A DNA stretch of 40,955 nt, taken from UBA2330 sp049293015 (GTDB lineage Bacteria; Bacteroidota; Ignavibacteria; Tepidaquicellales; Tepidaquicellaceae). Under the pieces are notes generated by a model that was given only the letters and a program-made list of their open reading frames with translations, was not told the origin of the DNA and did not search any database. Of this stretch, positions 8,845 to 17,011 are shown piece by piece. Location of the stretch: the NCBI GenBank assembly GCA_049293015.1, contig JBATSB010000053.1:1-40955 (forward strand), in the 5' to 3' direction. Numbering within the stretch: position 1 is the stretch's first letter; every line of letters begins with the position of its first letter. The translations under genes and the position numbers were made by a program.

Positions 8845-9846
8845 TTATACAGGTGTTTCTTCTTTCAGGTATTTATCGACATCCATTCCGAATGTTAATC
8901 CGAAATTCTCGATGAGCTCTCCAAGTTCTGCAAGTGACTTTCTTCCAAAGTTTCTGTAATGAAGCATTTCACCTTCGTTCTTACTTACAAGATCTGAAAT
9001 CGTTTTTATATTTGCTGATCTTAAACAATTTTGTGATCTGACTGAAAGGTCTAATTCATCTACCGGCATTAAAAGTATTTTTTTGATCATCTCATGCTCT
9101 TCGTCTTTTTCAGTTCTGACCGGCTCTTCCATCTTTTTCACATTTTCAGGATTCAGATTCAGGAACATGTCAATGTGCTCCTGCATTAATCTTGCTGAAT
9201 TTACCAGCGCATCTTCAGGGTTGATCGAACCGTCGGTTGTGATCTCAAGAGTAAGCTTTTCATAATCAGTTCTCTTTCCGACCCTGGTATTTTCCATTAT
9301 ATAATTTGCTTTTACAACAGGTGAAAAAATTGAATCCACATAAATAAATTCCAGTGGAAGATTTGCCTGTTTATTATCATCTGAAGGAACATAACCAAAT
9401 CCTGATCCCATTCTGATTTCAATATTAAGATTTGCTTCTTTATTTAAAGTTGCTATATGTTTTTCAGGATTTAACACTTCAAAATCCGCTGTATTATCCT
9501 GAATATTCTGGGCAGTAAATATCTGCTGACCTTTTAAAGTAAATTCGATTTTTGAAGATTTATTAGTAATATCTTTAAATCTTACTTCTTTAAGATTCAA
9601 AATTATTTCAGAAAGATCTTCAACAACTCCTTTTAATGTCGTGAACTCGTGCGGTGCATCGTTTACTTTTATTGCTATAATTGCTGAACCGGGCAGAGAA
9701 GATATCAAAATTCTTCTCAGCGAATTACCTAATGTTACTCCGTATCCTCTTTCAAGAGGCTGCATTACAAACCTTCCGAAAGTATCAGTGTAAGTTGACT
9801 CTTCTTTGATAATTGATTCCGGCATTTGAAAATTATTAATTTTCAT
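8845..9846 (-). CDS. rpoA: DNA-directed RNA polymerase subunit alpha
   Basis: A 333-residue alpha subunit, normal length. The N-terminal assembly domain (about 1-235) contains the well-conserved stretches EPLERGYGVTLGNSLRRILI-like (here QPLERGYGVTLGNSLRRIL) and GSAIIAIKVNDAPHEF. After a linker, the C-terminal domain (about 250-325) has the helix-hairpin-helix landmarks LSVRSQNCLRSANI and RNFGRKSLAELGE, which contact upstream promoter DNA and activators. The order rpsD-rpoA-rplQ is the standard alpha-operon ending. Confidence 0.98.
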   Translation of the reverse strand: MKINNFQMPESIIKEESTYTDTFGRFVMQPLERGYGVTLGNSLRRILISSLPGSAIIAIKVNDAPHEFTTLKGVVEDLSEIILNLKEVRFKDITNKSSKIEFTLKGQQIFTAQNIQDNTADFEVLNPEKHIATLNKEANLNIEIRMGSGFGYVPSDDNKQANLPLEFIYVDSIFSPVVKANYIMENTRVGKRTDYEKLTLEITTDGSINPEDALVNSARLMQEHIDMFLNLNPENVKKMEEPVRTEKDEEHEMIKKILLMPVDELDLSVRSQNCLRSANIKTISDLVSKNEGEMLHYRNFGRKSLAELGELIENFGLTFGMDVDKYLKEETPV

Positions 9847-9876
9847 TATATACTCTAATTTATTTTGTTTAAAAAA

Positions 9877-10506
9877 TTATTTTGAATACAACTCTACAAT
9901 GAGCTGCTCATTTCCAATAAACTGGACGTCTGATCTTTCAGGTTCTTTCATGAATACTCCCTGTAAATTTGCTTTGTCAAGATTAAGCCAGGAAGGCAGC
10001 ATATTATCTTTTACCCTCTTCATTGAATCATGAATAATATCAAGCTTTTTACTCTTTTCTCTTACCTGTATCAAATCACCAGATTTCAAAAGAAACGACG
10101 GTATGTTTACGACTTTTCCGTTTATTGTAAAATGTCTGTGTAGGATCAACTGTCTGGCGGATTTTCTTGAAGGAGCAAGTCCTAATCTGTAAACAGTATT
10201 GTCAAGTCTTCTTTCAAGAAGTTTAACAAGATTATCACCGGTCACTCCGCTTTTCTTATTTGCAGCCTCAAAATATCTTCTGAATTGATTTTCAAGAACT
10301 CCGTAAGTCTTTCTGACTTTTTGCTTTTCACGAAGCTGTACTGCATAGTCCGTCATTCTTGTTCGCCTTGAATTTCCATGCTGACCGGGAGGATAATTTC
10401 TGCTCTCGATCGGACATTTATCTGAAAAGCATTTAGTTCCTTTTAGGAATAATTTTTGCTTTTCTCTGCGACACAGTTTACAATTAGCGCCTGTATATCT
10501 TGCCAT
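9877..10506 (-). CDS. rpsD: 30S ribosomal protein uS4, zinc-binding form
   Basis: A 209-residue uS4, which nucleates 16S rRNA 5'-domain folding and in many bacteria represses its own operon. Cys9, Cys12, Cys26 and Cys31 form a C-X2-C-X13-C-X4-C set, so this is the zinc-carrying C+ form rather than the zinc-free one. The S4 RNA-binding domain is seen in RLDNTVYRLG and ARQLILHRHFTINGK. It sits 49 bases after rpsK and 30 before rpoA. Confidence 0.97.
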   Translation of the reverse strand: MARYTGANCKLCRREKQKLFLKGTKCFSDKCPIESRNYPPGQHGNSRRTRMTDYAVQLREKQKVRKTYGVLENQFRRYFEAANKKSGVTGDNLVKLLERRLDNTVYRLGLAPSRKSARQLILHRHFTINGKVVNIPSFLLKSGDLIQVREKSKKLDIIHDSMKRVKDNMLPSWLNLDKANLQGVFMKEPERSDVQFIGNEQLIVELYSK

Positions 10507-10554
10507 TTATATTATTTATCTTTATTAAAATATTAAATTCTGTTTCTAAATTTA

Positions 10555-10941
10555 TTACATTCTTCTCTTTTTAGGAGGTCTGCATCCGTTATGAGGCAAA
10601 GGTGTTATATCCTTTATAGATGTAACTTCCAGACCCGCAGTATTCAATGATCTGACCGCTGCATCCCTGCCGGATCCGACTCCTTTTATAAGTACTTCTA
10701 CTTTTTTCATTCCAAGGTCCATTGCACCTTTAGCTGCACTTTCTGCTGTAAGCTGTGCTGCAAACGGTGTGTTTTTCTTTGAACCTTTGAAACCCATTTT
10801 TCCTGAAGAAGCCCACGATACAGTATTTCCATAAAGATCGGTCAATGTAACAATTACATTGTTAAATGTAGCTTTAATATGAGCTACACCGTTTGCTTCT
10901 ACATTTGCTTTTTTCTTGGTCTTTTTAAAATTCTTTGCCAA
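10555..10941 (-). CDS. rpsK: 30S ribosomal protein uS11
   Basis: A 128-residue uS11, a platform protein of the small subunit that helps shape the mRNA exit site. Conserved stretches are AHIKATFNNVIVTLTD, SGKMGFKGSKKNTPFAAQ and the C-terminal PHNGCRPPKKRRM. The N-terminus is Lys-rich, as usual. It stands in its normal place between rpsM and rpsD in the alpha-operon part. Confidence 0.98.
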   Translation of the reverse strand: MAKNFKKTKKKANVEANGVAHIKATFNNVIVTLTDLYGNTVSWASSGKMGFKGSKKNTPFAAQLTAESAAKGAMDLGMKKVEVLIKGVGSGRDAAVRSLNTAGLEVTSIKDITPLPHNGCRPPKKRRM

Positions 10942-11006
10942 TTTAGTCTATTTATTTTTTACTACTTTTATAAATCTTTTTAAATGTTAAATGCAGAGAT
11001 TAATTC

Positions 11007-11390
11007 TTATTTCTTAGCTGCTGCTTTCTTCTTACCCGCAACAGTTTTTCTCTTTCCTTTTCTCGTCCTGGCATTTGTCTTCGTCCTCTGGCCTCTGACA
11101 GGTAATCCTCTTCTGTGCCTTCTGCCTCTGTATGATCCGATCTCCGTAAGTCTTTTTATGTTCATCGCAATCTCTGACTTTAATGAACCTTCGACTTTCG
11201 TCTCCGTACCAATCTCTGCTCTGATCTGATTTACTTCATCATCAGAAAGTGCTGATACTTTTCTGTCTTCATCAATTCCGGTTTTTGCCAGAATTTTCTG
11301 AGCAGTGGATTTGCCTATTCCAAATATAGACGTTAATCCTATCACTACTCTCTTGTTCTTTGGAAGATCTACTCCTGCTATTCTTGCCAA
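11007..11390 (-). CDS. rpsM: 30S ribosomal protein uS13
   Basis: A 127-residue uS13, found in the head of the 30S subunit, where it contacts the P-site tRNA and bridges to uL5. It starts MARIAGVDLPKNKRV and has the helix-two-turn-helix region around IGSYRGRRHRRGLPVRGQRT. The tail is Lys/Ala-rich (GKRKTVAGKKKAAAKK), longer in charge than average but within family range. It follows rpmJ by 36 bases. Confidence 0.98.
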   Translation of the reverse strand: MARIAGVDLPKNKRVVIGLTSIFGIGKSTAQKILAKTGIDEDRKVSALSDDEVNQIRAEIGTETKVEGSLKSEIAMNIKRLTEIGSYRGRRHRRGLPVRGQRTKTNARTRKGKRKTVAGKKKAAAKK

Positions 11391-11426
11391 ACTCTTACTC
11401 CTGAAAAATTATAATTATTAAAAAAT

Positions 11427-11540
11427 TTATCCCTGTCTTTGTTTGTGTTTAGGGTTAGTGCATATTACTCTCACTACACCTTTTCTGCGTATTACTTTGC
11501 ACTTCGAACACATTTTCTTTACTGAACTTCGTACTTTCAT
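11427..11540 (-). CDS. rpmJ: 50S ribosomal protein bL36, zinc-binding form
   Basis: A 37-residue protein read directly from the DNA: ATG at 11540, TAA at 11429-11427. It starts MKVRSSVKKMCSKCKVIRRK and keeps Cys11, Cys14, Cys27 and His32, the C-X2-C-X12-C-X4-H zinc ribbon of the C+ form. It lies between infA and rpsM, the classical position. Confidence 0.96.
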   Translation of the reverse strand: MKVRSSVKKMCSKCKVIRRKGVVRVICTNPKHKQRQG

Positions 11541-11571
11541 GACTATAGTATGTAGTTAATTAAATTTTATT

Positions 11572-11790
11572 TTATTTGTATCTGTAAGTGATCCTGCCTT
11601 TGGTAAGATCATACGGTGACAATTCCACCGTTACTTTATCACCCTGTAAAATCCTTATATAATTCATTCTCATCTTCCCTGAAATATGCGCAAGTATTTC
11701 GTGGCCGTTTTCCAATTTTACTTTGAAATTGGTGTTTGGCAGTATCTCTGAAATAATCCCGTCCACTTTTATTGCGTCCTGCTTAGCCAT
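11572..11790 (-). CDS. infA: Translation initiation factor IF-1
   Basis: A 72-residue single OB-fold protein that occupies the ribosomal A site during initiation with IF-2 and IF-3. Family hallmarks are MAKQDAIKVDGIISEILPN, ENGHEILAHISGKMRMNYIR and the ending DLTKGRITYRYK. It is 15 bases downstream of map and upstream of rpmJ, as in many bacterial spc-alpha junctions. Confidence 0.97.
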   Translation of the reverse strand: MAKQDAIKVDGIISEILPNTNFKVKLENGHEILAHISGKMRMNYIRILQGDKVTVELSPYDLTKGRITYRYK

Positions 11791-11805
11791 TTATAATTTC
11801 TCTTA

Positions 11806-12564
11806 TTAACACTTTGTTAAAATTTCCGCTTTTCCCTTTTTTACAAGAACAGTATGCTCAAAATGAGCTGACGGTTCGCCGTCCTGTGTCCTTATTGTCC
11901 AGCCATCCCTGTCTTGCTTTACTCCATATGTACCATAATTTACCATCGGCTCTATCGCCAAAACCATACCTTCAAATAATCTCTGTTTTGAACCTGGTGA
12001 ATAAAAATTCGGAACTGACGGCTCTTCATGAAGATTTTTACCGATCCCATGACCTACAAGCTCTCTTACTACTCCGTATCCCGAACCTTCCACATAATTC
12101 TGTATTGCTACTGCTATATCATTTACTTCATTTCCGTCTATTGCCATCTCTATACCTTTATATAAAGATTCTTCTGTTATTTTTAAAAGCTTATTTATTT
12201 TCGCAGAAGTCTCACCTACTTTATATGTATATGCACTGTCTCCAAAATATCCGTTTTTCTTAACTCCTACATCTACAGATACTACATCACCGGATTCAAG
12301 TTTTCTGTTACCGGGTATTCCGTGAACTACTTCATCATTTACTGATATACAACTACTAGCCGGAAAAACTCTTTTACCAACTCTATAACCTTTGAATGCC
12401 GGTATTCCATCTTTTGATAATATAAAATCTTCTACTAATTTATCAATTTCTGCTGTCGGGATTCCTTCCTTTATATGATCTCTGAGATGTTCAAAAACAC
12501 CTGCTACAATTTTACTGCTTTCTCTAATAAGATCTATTTCCTTTTCAGTCTTTATTAATGACAT
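11806..12564 (-). CDS. map: Methionine aminopeptidase, type I
   Basis: A 252-residue cytosolic metalloenzyme that removes the initiator methionine from new proteins. All five metal ligands are in place: Asp98, Asp109, His172, Glu205 and Glu236, with substrate-binding His81 in VVHGIPG and His179. It has the type I length with no type II insert and no N-terminal SH3 or zinc extension. It follows secY by 9 bases and is probably cotranscribed, linking protein synthesis, export and N-terminal processing. Confidence 0.97.
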   Translation of the reverse strand: MSLIKTEKEIDLIRESSKIVAGVFEHLRDHIKEGIPTAEIDKLVEDFILSKDGIPAFKGYRVGKRVFPASSCISVNDEVVHGIPGNRKLESGDVVSVDVGVKKNGYFGDSAYTYKVGETSAKINKLLKITEESLYKGIEMAIDGNEVNDIAVAIQNYVEGSGYGVVRELVGHGIGKNLHEEPSVPNFYSPGSKQRLFEGMVLAIEPMVNYGTYGVKQDRDGWTIRTQDGEPSAHFEHTVLVKKGKAEILTKC

Positions 12565-12573
12565 TAAAAAATC

Positions 12574-13908
12574 TTACCTTCTAGATTTTAACTTACCGGA
12601 TTTCATAAATCCGTCATAATGTCTCATCAATAAATGGGACTCAATCTGCTGTAATGTATCTAATGCAACACCAACTATAATTAGTAAACTCGTTCCGCCA
12701 AAAAACTGTGACAATCCTGTTGTGACGCCAAGCTTCATCAAAAATGTCGGAATAATAGCTATTATCGCTAAAAATATAGCACCGGGTAATGTGATCTTTG
12801 TTAGTATATTATCAATGTAATCCGAAGTCGGCTTACCTGGTCTGACACCCGGAATAAATCCGCCCTGCTTTTTCATGTTATCCGAAACATCCTTTGGATT
12901 AAATGCGATAGCTGTATAAAAATATGTAAAAAAGACAATTAATAATCCGTAAACTAGCGAATAGAACCAGCTTGTGTAATCAAAATACTTTGCTACACTC
13001 TGCATAAAATCACTGTTCGGAAAGAATGACAGAACTGTACTTGGAACAAACATTATCGACTGAGCAAATATCAGAGGCATAACACCTGCTGAATTCACTT
13101 TCATAGGGATATATTGTGTGACTCCACCAAAAACTTTTCTTCCGACTACTCTTTTAGCATACTGTACAGGAATTTTCCTTGTTGCTACTGTAACAGCAAT
13201 TACACCGGCTATTATCAGTAAGAATCCGATAATAAATATTATCTCAACAAGAATATTTCTTGCACCGGATGAAACTATCTGATATTCATCAAATACCGAA
13301 TATGGAAATTTATCAATAATTCCTATAAAAATAATAAGCGATATTCCGTTTCCAATACCACGGTCAGTGATCTGCTCACCCAGCCACATCATAAATACCG
13401 TACCGCCTGTCAGCAATATTACTGTAGATAAAGTAAAGAACGCACTTGAAATTTCCGGACTGATTACGCTAAGATCTCCAACTGTTCTGGATCCAAGCTG
13501 AACACTTACACCCCATGCCTGTAATGCTGCCACAGGTATAGTTCCAAATCTTGTAAGCTGATTGATCTTCTTTCTTCCGTCTTCTCCTTCTTTCTGAAGC
13601 TTCTGAAAATAAGGGAATACAGCTCCTAAAAGTTGAATTATAATAGATGCACTGATATATGGCATAATTCCCAATGCAAAAATAGCTGCATTCTGGAAAG
13701 CACCACCGACAAACATATCATATAATCCGAATAATGTATTAGAATCCTGATTTTTTGAAGCTTCTGCCAGTAATGAAGCGTCTATTCCCGGAAGGGTTAT
13801 ATGAGCTCCGATCCTTACTACTACAAGGATTGCAAGCGTGAATAATAACCTGTTTCTGAGCTCTTCAATTTTAAATATATTTCTGAAACTTTCAAAAAAT
13901 CCACTCAT
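12574..13908 (-). CDS. secY: Preprotein translocase subunit SecY
   Basis: A 444-residue inner-membrane protein, the central pore of the Sec translocon. It has about ten hydrophobic segments; conserved landmarks are RIGAHITLPGIDAS near the N-terminus, the plug region around FVGGAFQNAAIFALGIMPYI, GERQ-like WLGEQITDRGIGNGISL and the cytosolic loop with FNPKDVSDNMKKQGGFIPG. Length is normal. The start overlaps the rplO stop by 4 bases (13905-13908), suggesting translational coupling. Confidence 0.98.
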   Translation of the reverse strand: MSGFFESFRNIFKIEELRNRLLFTLAILVVVRIGAHITLPGIDASLLAEASKNQDSNTLFGLYDMFVGGAFQNAAIFALGIMPYISASIIIQLLGAVFPYFQKLQKEGEDGRKKINQLTRFGTIPVAALQAWGVSVQLGSRTVGDLSVISPEISSAFFTLSTVILLTGGTVFMMWLGEQITDRGIGNGISLIIFIGIIDKFPYSVFDEYQIVSSGARNILVEIIFIIGFLLIIAGVIAVTVATRKIPVQYAKRVVGRKVFGGVTQYIPMKVNSAGVMPLIFAQSIMFVPSTVLSFFPNSDFMQSVAKYFDYTSWFYSLVYGLLIVFFTYFYTAIAFNPKDVSDNMKKQGGFIPGVRPGKPTSDYIDNILTKITLPGAIFLAIIAIIPTFLMKLGVTTGLSQFFGGTSLLIIVGVALDTLQQIESHLLMRHYDGFMKSGKLKSRR

Positions 13909-14363
13909 AATTTAACTGCTTTTCCTCCTGCTTTTTCTATCTTTTCGATCGCAGTTTTACTGAATGCATCAGCAGTAATATCTAATTTGGTAGTTATTTC
14001 ACCGTTACCCAATATCTTTAAAGGCTTATTCTTGCCTTTTAGTAATTTATTTTTCAATAAATATTCTTTATCTATAGATGTCTCAAGAATTTTTTTATCG
14101 TCAATAAGTTTCTGAATATCATCTAAATTCATTACAGAATATTCAACTCTGTTGATATTTTTAAATCCAAACTTTGGAACTCTTCTCTGAAGAGGCATCT
14201 GACCACCTTCAAACCAGGCTCTGAATTTAGCTCCGGATCTGGAGTGCTGTCCTTTATGACCTCTTGTAGATGTGCCGCCGTGTCCTGATCCCTGACCTCT
14301 CCCCACTCTCTTTCTTTTTTTGCGGGAGCCCTCAGCGTATTTTAAATTACTTAAAATGTCCAT
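13905..14363 (-). CDS. rplO: 50S ribosomal protein uL15
   Basis: A 152-residue uL15, an early-to-mid assembly protein of the large subunit. It has the glycine/arginine-rich N-terminal tail that penetrates 23S rRNA (KKRKRVGRGQGSGHGGTSTR) and the conserved FEGGQMPLQRRVPKFGF. The stop overlaps the secY start. A 97-base gap containing a hairpin separates it from rpmD, the longest gap in this part apart from the tRNA site. Confidence 0.97.
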   Translation of the reverse strand: MDILSNLKYAEGSRKKRKRVGRGQGSGHGGTSTRGHKGQHSRSGAKFRAWFEGGQMPLQRRVPKFGFKNINRVEYSVMNLDDIQKLIDDKKILETSIDKEYLLKNKLLKGKNKPLKILGNGEITTKLDITADAFSKTAIEKIEKAGGKAVKL

Positions 14364-14400
14364 TGAAAAATTTTCTTTTACTTACGAATTTAATTAAAAT

Positions 14401-14430
14401 TCCTTTGACCTTATCATTTAGGACAAAGGA
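14401..14430 (-). other. mRNA hairpin between rpmD and rplO
   Basis: TCCTTTG and CAAAGGA form a 7-bp outer stem; after one A-A mismatch CCT/AGG continues it around an 8-base loop. It lies in the 97-base gap inside the ribosomal operon. The bases following it on the minus strand are A/T-rich (ATTTTAATT) but there is no solid T run, so it looks more like a processing or regulatory hairpin than a terminator. Function is inferred only. Confidence 0.5.
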
Positions 14431-14460
14431 CTATAAAGAACTTTGTTTTCTGAAACAGGA

Positions 14461-14643
14461 TTACTGTTTATAATTTTCTTCTACTTTTACCAGATGCTTG
14501 ACTACGTTGATCATTCCTCTGATCTGCGGTGTGTCTTTTTTTATGGTAAAATAATTTGGTCTGCCTAATCCCAAAGCTTCTATTGTCAGCTTCTGCTTCT
14601 TAAGCCTTCCTATTATACTCTTTGTTTGTGTAATTTTTAACAT
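14461..14643 (-). CDS. rpmD: 50S ribosomal protein uL30
   Basis: A 60-residue uL30 of the short bacterial type. Recognisable are the N-terminal strand LKITQTKSIIGRLKKQ, then LGLGRPNYFTIKKDTPQIRG and the closing MINVVKHLVKVEE. It lies 16 bases after rpsE, its normal partner in the spc operon. Confidence 0.95.
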   Translation of the reverse strand: MLKITQTKSIIGRLKKQKLTIEALGLGRPNYFTIKKDTPQIRGMINVVKHLVKVEENYKQ

Positions 14644-14659
14644 GTAAACTTATTTGTAA

Positions 14660-15172
14660 TTAATTTGCAAATAATTCCTGAACTGTAATGCCTCTTCTGT
14701 CAGCGACTTTCTTTGCATCGTTCAATAATAATAAAGCTCTTATCGTTGCTTTTACAACGTTATGCGGATTCGATGAGCCCTGTAATTTTGTCAATACATC
14801 CTGTACTCCTGCTGATTCAAGTACAGCTCTTACTCCACCACCGGCAATTATTCCTGTACCGGGTGAAGCCGGCTTCAGCATTACTTTTGCTGCTCCGTAT
14901 TTTCCAATTATCTCATGCGGAATTGTTCCTTTTACAATCGGAACTTCAATCACATTCTTCTTCGCATCTTCAACGCTTTTCCTGATAGAATCAGTTACTT
15001 CGTTCGCTTTTCCTAATCCAATTCCTACATGTCCGTTTCCGTCTCCGACTACTGACACTGATGAAAAGCTAAACCTTCTACCGCCTTTTACCACTTTAGC
15101 TACCCTGCCGATATGAACCATCTTGTCTTTAAGTTCTAACTCTCCGGCTTTATAATTTTTCTTTTTTTTCAT
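14660..15172 (-). CDS. rpsE: 30S ribosomal protein uS5
   Basis: A 170-residue uS5, which lines the mRNA entry channel with uS3 and uS4 and affects decoding accuracy. The double-stranded-RNA-binding-like N-terminal domain is seen in HIGRVAKVVKGGRRFSFS and the C-terminal domain in KPASPGTGIIAGGGVRAV and GSSNPHNVVKATIRALL. Length is normal. Upstream, the usual rplR neighbour is separated by 166 bases that hold a tRNA-Gln gene. Confidence 0.98.
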   Translation of the reverse strand: MKKKKNYKAGELELKDKMVHIGRVAKVVKGGRRFSFSSVSVVGDGNGHVGIGLGKANEVTDSIRKSVEDAKKNVIEVPIVKGTIPHEIIGKYGAAKVMLKPASPGTGIIAGGGVRAVLESAGVQDVLTKLQGSSNPHNVVKATIRALLLLNDAKKVADRRGITVQELFAN

Positions 15173-15211
15173 TAAATTTAAATTTCTTTAAAATCCGCTT
15201 TGTTTTTTTTG

Positions 15212-15282
15212 TTCTCAGGGGAGGAGTCGAACCTCCACGAGCGGCTCCAAAAGCCGGTGTCCTGCCATTAGACGACCCGAGA
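15212..15282 (-). tRNA. tRNA-Gln(UUG) inside the ribosomal-protein operon
   Basis: A full cloverleaf can be drawn on the minus strand, 71 nt without an encoded CCA. The acceptor TCTCGGG pairs with CCTGAGA (one G-T pair), the D stem is GTCT/GGAC, the anticodon loop TTTTGGA gives anticodon TTG (Gln), and the T arm is GGAGG-TTCGACT-CCTCC. The first anticodon-stem pair (27-43) is C-C, a mismatch; the other four pairs are good. The variable loop is 4 bases. It lies between rplR and rpsE on the same strand, so it is probably cut out of the ribosomal transcript by tRNA-processing enzymes, with CCA added afterwards. Confidence 0.92.
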
Positions 15283-15338
15283 GTTGTAAAATTTAACCGA
15301 AATCAGTTTGCAAGGAACTTGCAATATACTAATTTTAA

Positions 15339-15710
15339 TCAGAATTTTAAACCACCTTCGCGTGCTCCATCAGCAAGAGCTTTCACTCTTCCGTGGTACA
15401 AATATCCATTTCTGTCAAAAACAACTGAACTTATACTATTTGATACAGCTTTCTCTGCTGTTAATTTTCCTATAAGCTTGCTCTTTTCAACCTTACCTTT
15501 TACTCCTGACAGCTTTTCTGATACATCCTTTGATTTAGTGGATACTGTCAATATTGTTTTTGAATTTACATCGTCTATAAGCTGAGCATAAATATGATCA
15601 AGACTTCTGTATACTACTAATCTCGGAACTTCAGAAGTACCGCGTAGCTTTTTCCTGATCTGATATCTGATCCTCTCTTTTCTCTTTCTGCTTTTTTCTA
15701 TTTGATTCAT
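15339..15710 (-). CDS. rplR: 50S ribosomal protein uL18
   Basis: A 123-residue uL18, which binds 5S rRNA with uL5 and helps dock it onto the large subunit. Conserved parts include RKRKERIRYQIRKKLRGT, RLVVYRSLDHIYAQLIDD and the C-terminal FDRNGYLYHGRVKALADGAR. It follows rplF by 22 bases; the tRNA-Gln gene lies downstream, before rpsE. Confidence 0.97.
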   Translation of the reverse strand: MNQIEKSRKRKERIRYQIRKKLRGTSEVPRLVVYRSLDHIYAQLIDDVNSKTILTVSTKSKDVSEKLSGVKGKVEKSKLIGKLTAEKAVSNSISSVVFDRNGYLYHGRVKALADGAREGGLKF

Positions 15711-15732
15711 TGTCGTTTAAATCTCTTTATAA

Positions 15733-16272
15733 TTATTTTGCTGCTGTCTTTCCTGCTTTTCTTCTTACTACTTCGCCCTCAAACTTAATTCCTTTTCCTT
15801 TATAAGGCTCAGGCTTTCTGAATGATCTGATCTTTGCCGCTACAAGTCCTACAAGTTCCTTACTTATACCTTTTACCAATACTGAGTTTGGTGTAGGTAC
15901 TTCAATTGTAATTTCCGATGGCGGACAAAATACTGTCGGATGTGAATATCCAAGCATTAGAACTAAATTATTTCCCTTAAGCTCAGCTCTGTATCCAATT
16001 CCCATCAATTCAAGCTTTCTCGAAAATCCAGTATCTACACCAATTACCATATTGTTTATCAAAGATCTGTATAATCCATGTAATGACCTGTTCTTTTTAC
16101 TGTCATCTGCTCTCTGAAGTGTCACTTCTTTGTCTTTAATGTCAACACTTACTCCGCCTGTCAATTCAAGGTTAAGAGTTCCATTAGGTCCGGTAACTTC
16201 TATTAGCTGACCCTTTTGTGTGACTTTTACTTTGTCTGAAAGTTCAATCGGTTTTTTACCTATTCTGCTCAT
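15733..16272 (-). CDS. rplF: 50S ribosomal protein uL6
   Basis: A 179-residue uL6 with the typical two-fold repeated alpha/beta domain, located near the GTPase-associated region of the large subunit. It begins MSRIGKKPIELSDKVKV; the second repeat holds GYSHPTVFCPPSEITIEVP and the ending RKPEPYKGKGIKFEGEVVRR, the most conserved signature. Its place in the rpsH-rplF-rplR order is standard. Confidence 0.98.
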   Translation of the reverse strand: MSRIGKKPIELSDKVKVTQKGQLIEVTGPNGTLNLELTGGVSVDIKDKEVTLQRADDSKKNRSLHGLYRSLINNMVIGVDTGFSRKLELMGIGYRAELKGNNLVLMLGYSHPTVFCPPSEITIEVPTPNSVLVKGISKELVGLVAAKIRSFRKPEPYKGKGIKFEGEVVRRKAGKTAAK

Positions 16273-16300
16273 TTCTTTTACAGTTATACTTTTAAATTAT

Positions 16301-16699
16301 TTACCAAATATGACAGACAACTTCGCCGCCAACTTTTTGACTTCTGGCTTCCTTATCTGTTAATAATCCTTTTGATGTTGAAATTATAGCTATACCTAAT
16401 CCGTTTCTTACTCTCGGAAGTTTTTCATGTCCGACATATCTTCTGATACCGGGTCTGCTGATTCTCTTTAATCCAAGTATCACACTTTCACCATCATTAT
16501 ATTTCAGCTTGATCGTTAGCATCTTGAATTTATCATCAGTTTCAACCGTAGTAAAATCACCAATTAATGACGACTTCTTCAATATCACACTGATAGCTTC
16601 TCTGAATTTCGAAGCTGGCATATCTACCGTTTTCTTACCGGCTTTGATTGCGTTTCTTACTCTCGTTAAATAATCCGCAATGGGATCTGTCATTGACAT
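16301..16699 (-). CDS. rpsH: 30S ribosomal protein uS8
   Basis: A 132-residue uS8, which binds helix 21 of 16S rRNA and in enterobacteria represses the spc operon. It starts MSMTDPIADYLTRVRNAIKA, and the C-terminal signature GLGIAIISTSKGLLTDKEAR is clear. It may start at Met3 instead of Met1; both fit. It ends in CHIW, a usual terminus. Neighbours are rpsN upstream and rplF downstream. Confidence 0.97.
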   Translation of the reverse strand: MSMTDPIADYLTRVRNAIKAGKKTVDMPASKFREAISVILKKSSLIGDFTTVETDDKFKMLTIKLKYNDGESVILGLKRISRPGIRRYVGHEKLPRVRNGLGIAIISTSKGLLTDKEARSQKVGGEVVCHIW

Positions 16700-16725
16700 T
16701 TTATAATTCTCCTGAATCTTTTAAT

Positions 16726-16995
16726 TTACCAACTTGATTTAATTACACCCGGGATCTTTCCCTGTAATGCTAACTCTCTGAATACCAATCTTGACATTCC
16801 GAATTTTCTGTAATAACCTCTTACTCTGCCGGTTACATTACATCTGTTATTTAATCTGCTCGGACTGCTGTTTCTTGGAAGTTTCTGAAGACCTTCATAA
16901 TCACCGTTGGCTTTCAGTTCCTTTCTCTTCTTGGCATATTTCTCTACCAGATACTCTTTTCTTTTTTGTTTTGCTATTAATGCTTTTCTAGCCAT
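16726..16995 (-). CDS. rpsN: 30S ribosomal protein uS14, zinc-independent form
   Basis: An 89-residue uS14 of the longer, zinc-free C- type: there is no CXXC...CXXC set and only one Cys (in NNRCNVTGR). The conserved core RCNVTGRVRGYYRKFGMSR and the end KIPGVIKSSW are intact. It is of interest that uS4 and bL36 in the same cluster are both zinc-binding C+ forms. Position after rplE is normal for the spc operon. Confidence 0.97.
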   Translation of the reverse strand: MARKALIAKQKRKEYLVEKYAKKRKELKANGDYEGLQKLPRNSSPSRLNNRCNVTGRVRGYYRKFGMSRLVFRELALQGKIPGVIKSSW

Positions 16996-17011
16996 TATAC
17001 TATAATCTTAA

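Noticed and set aside
14688..15116. Plus-strand open frame opposite rpsE
   Set aside because: It is a shadow of rpsE; the product is a low-complexity hydrophobic sequence.
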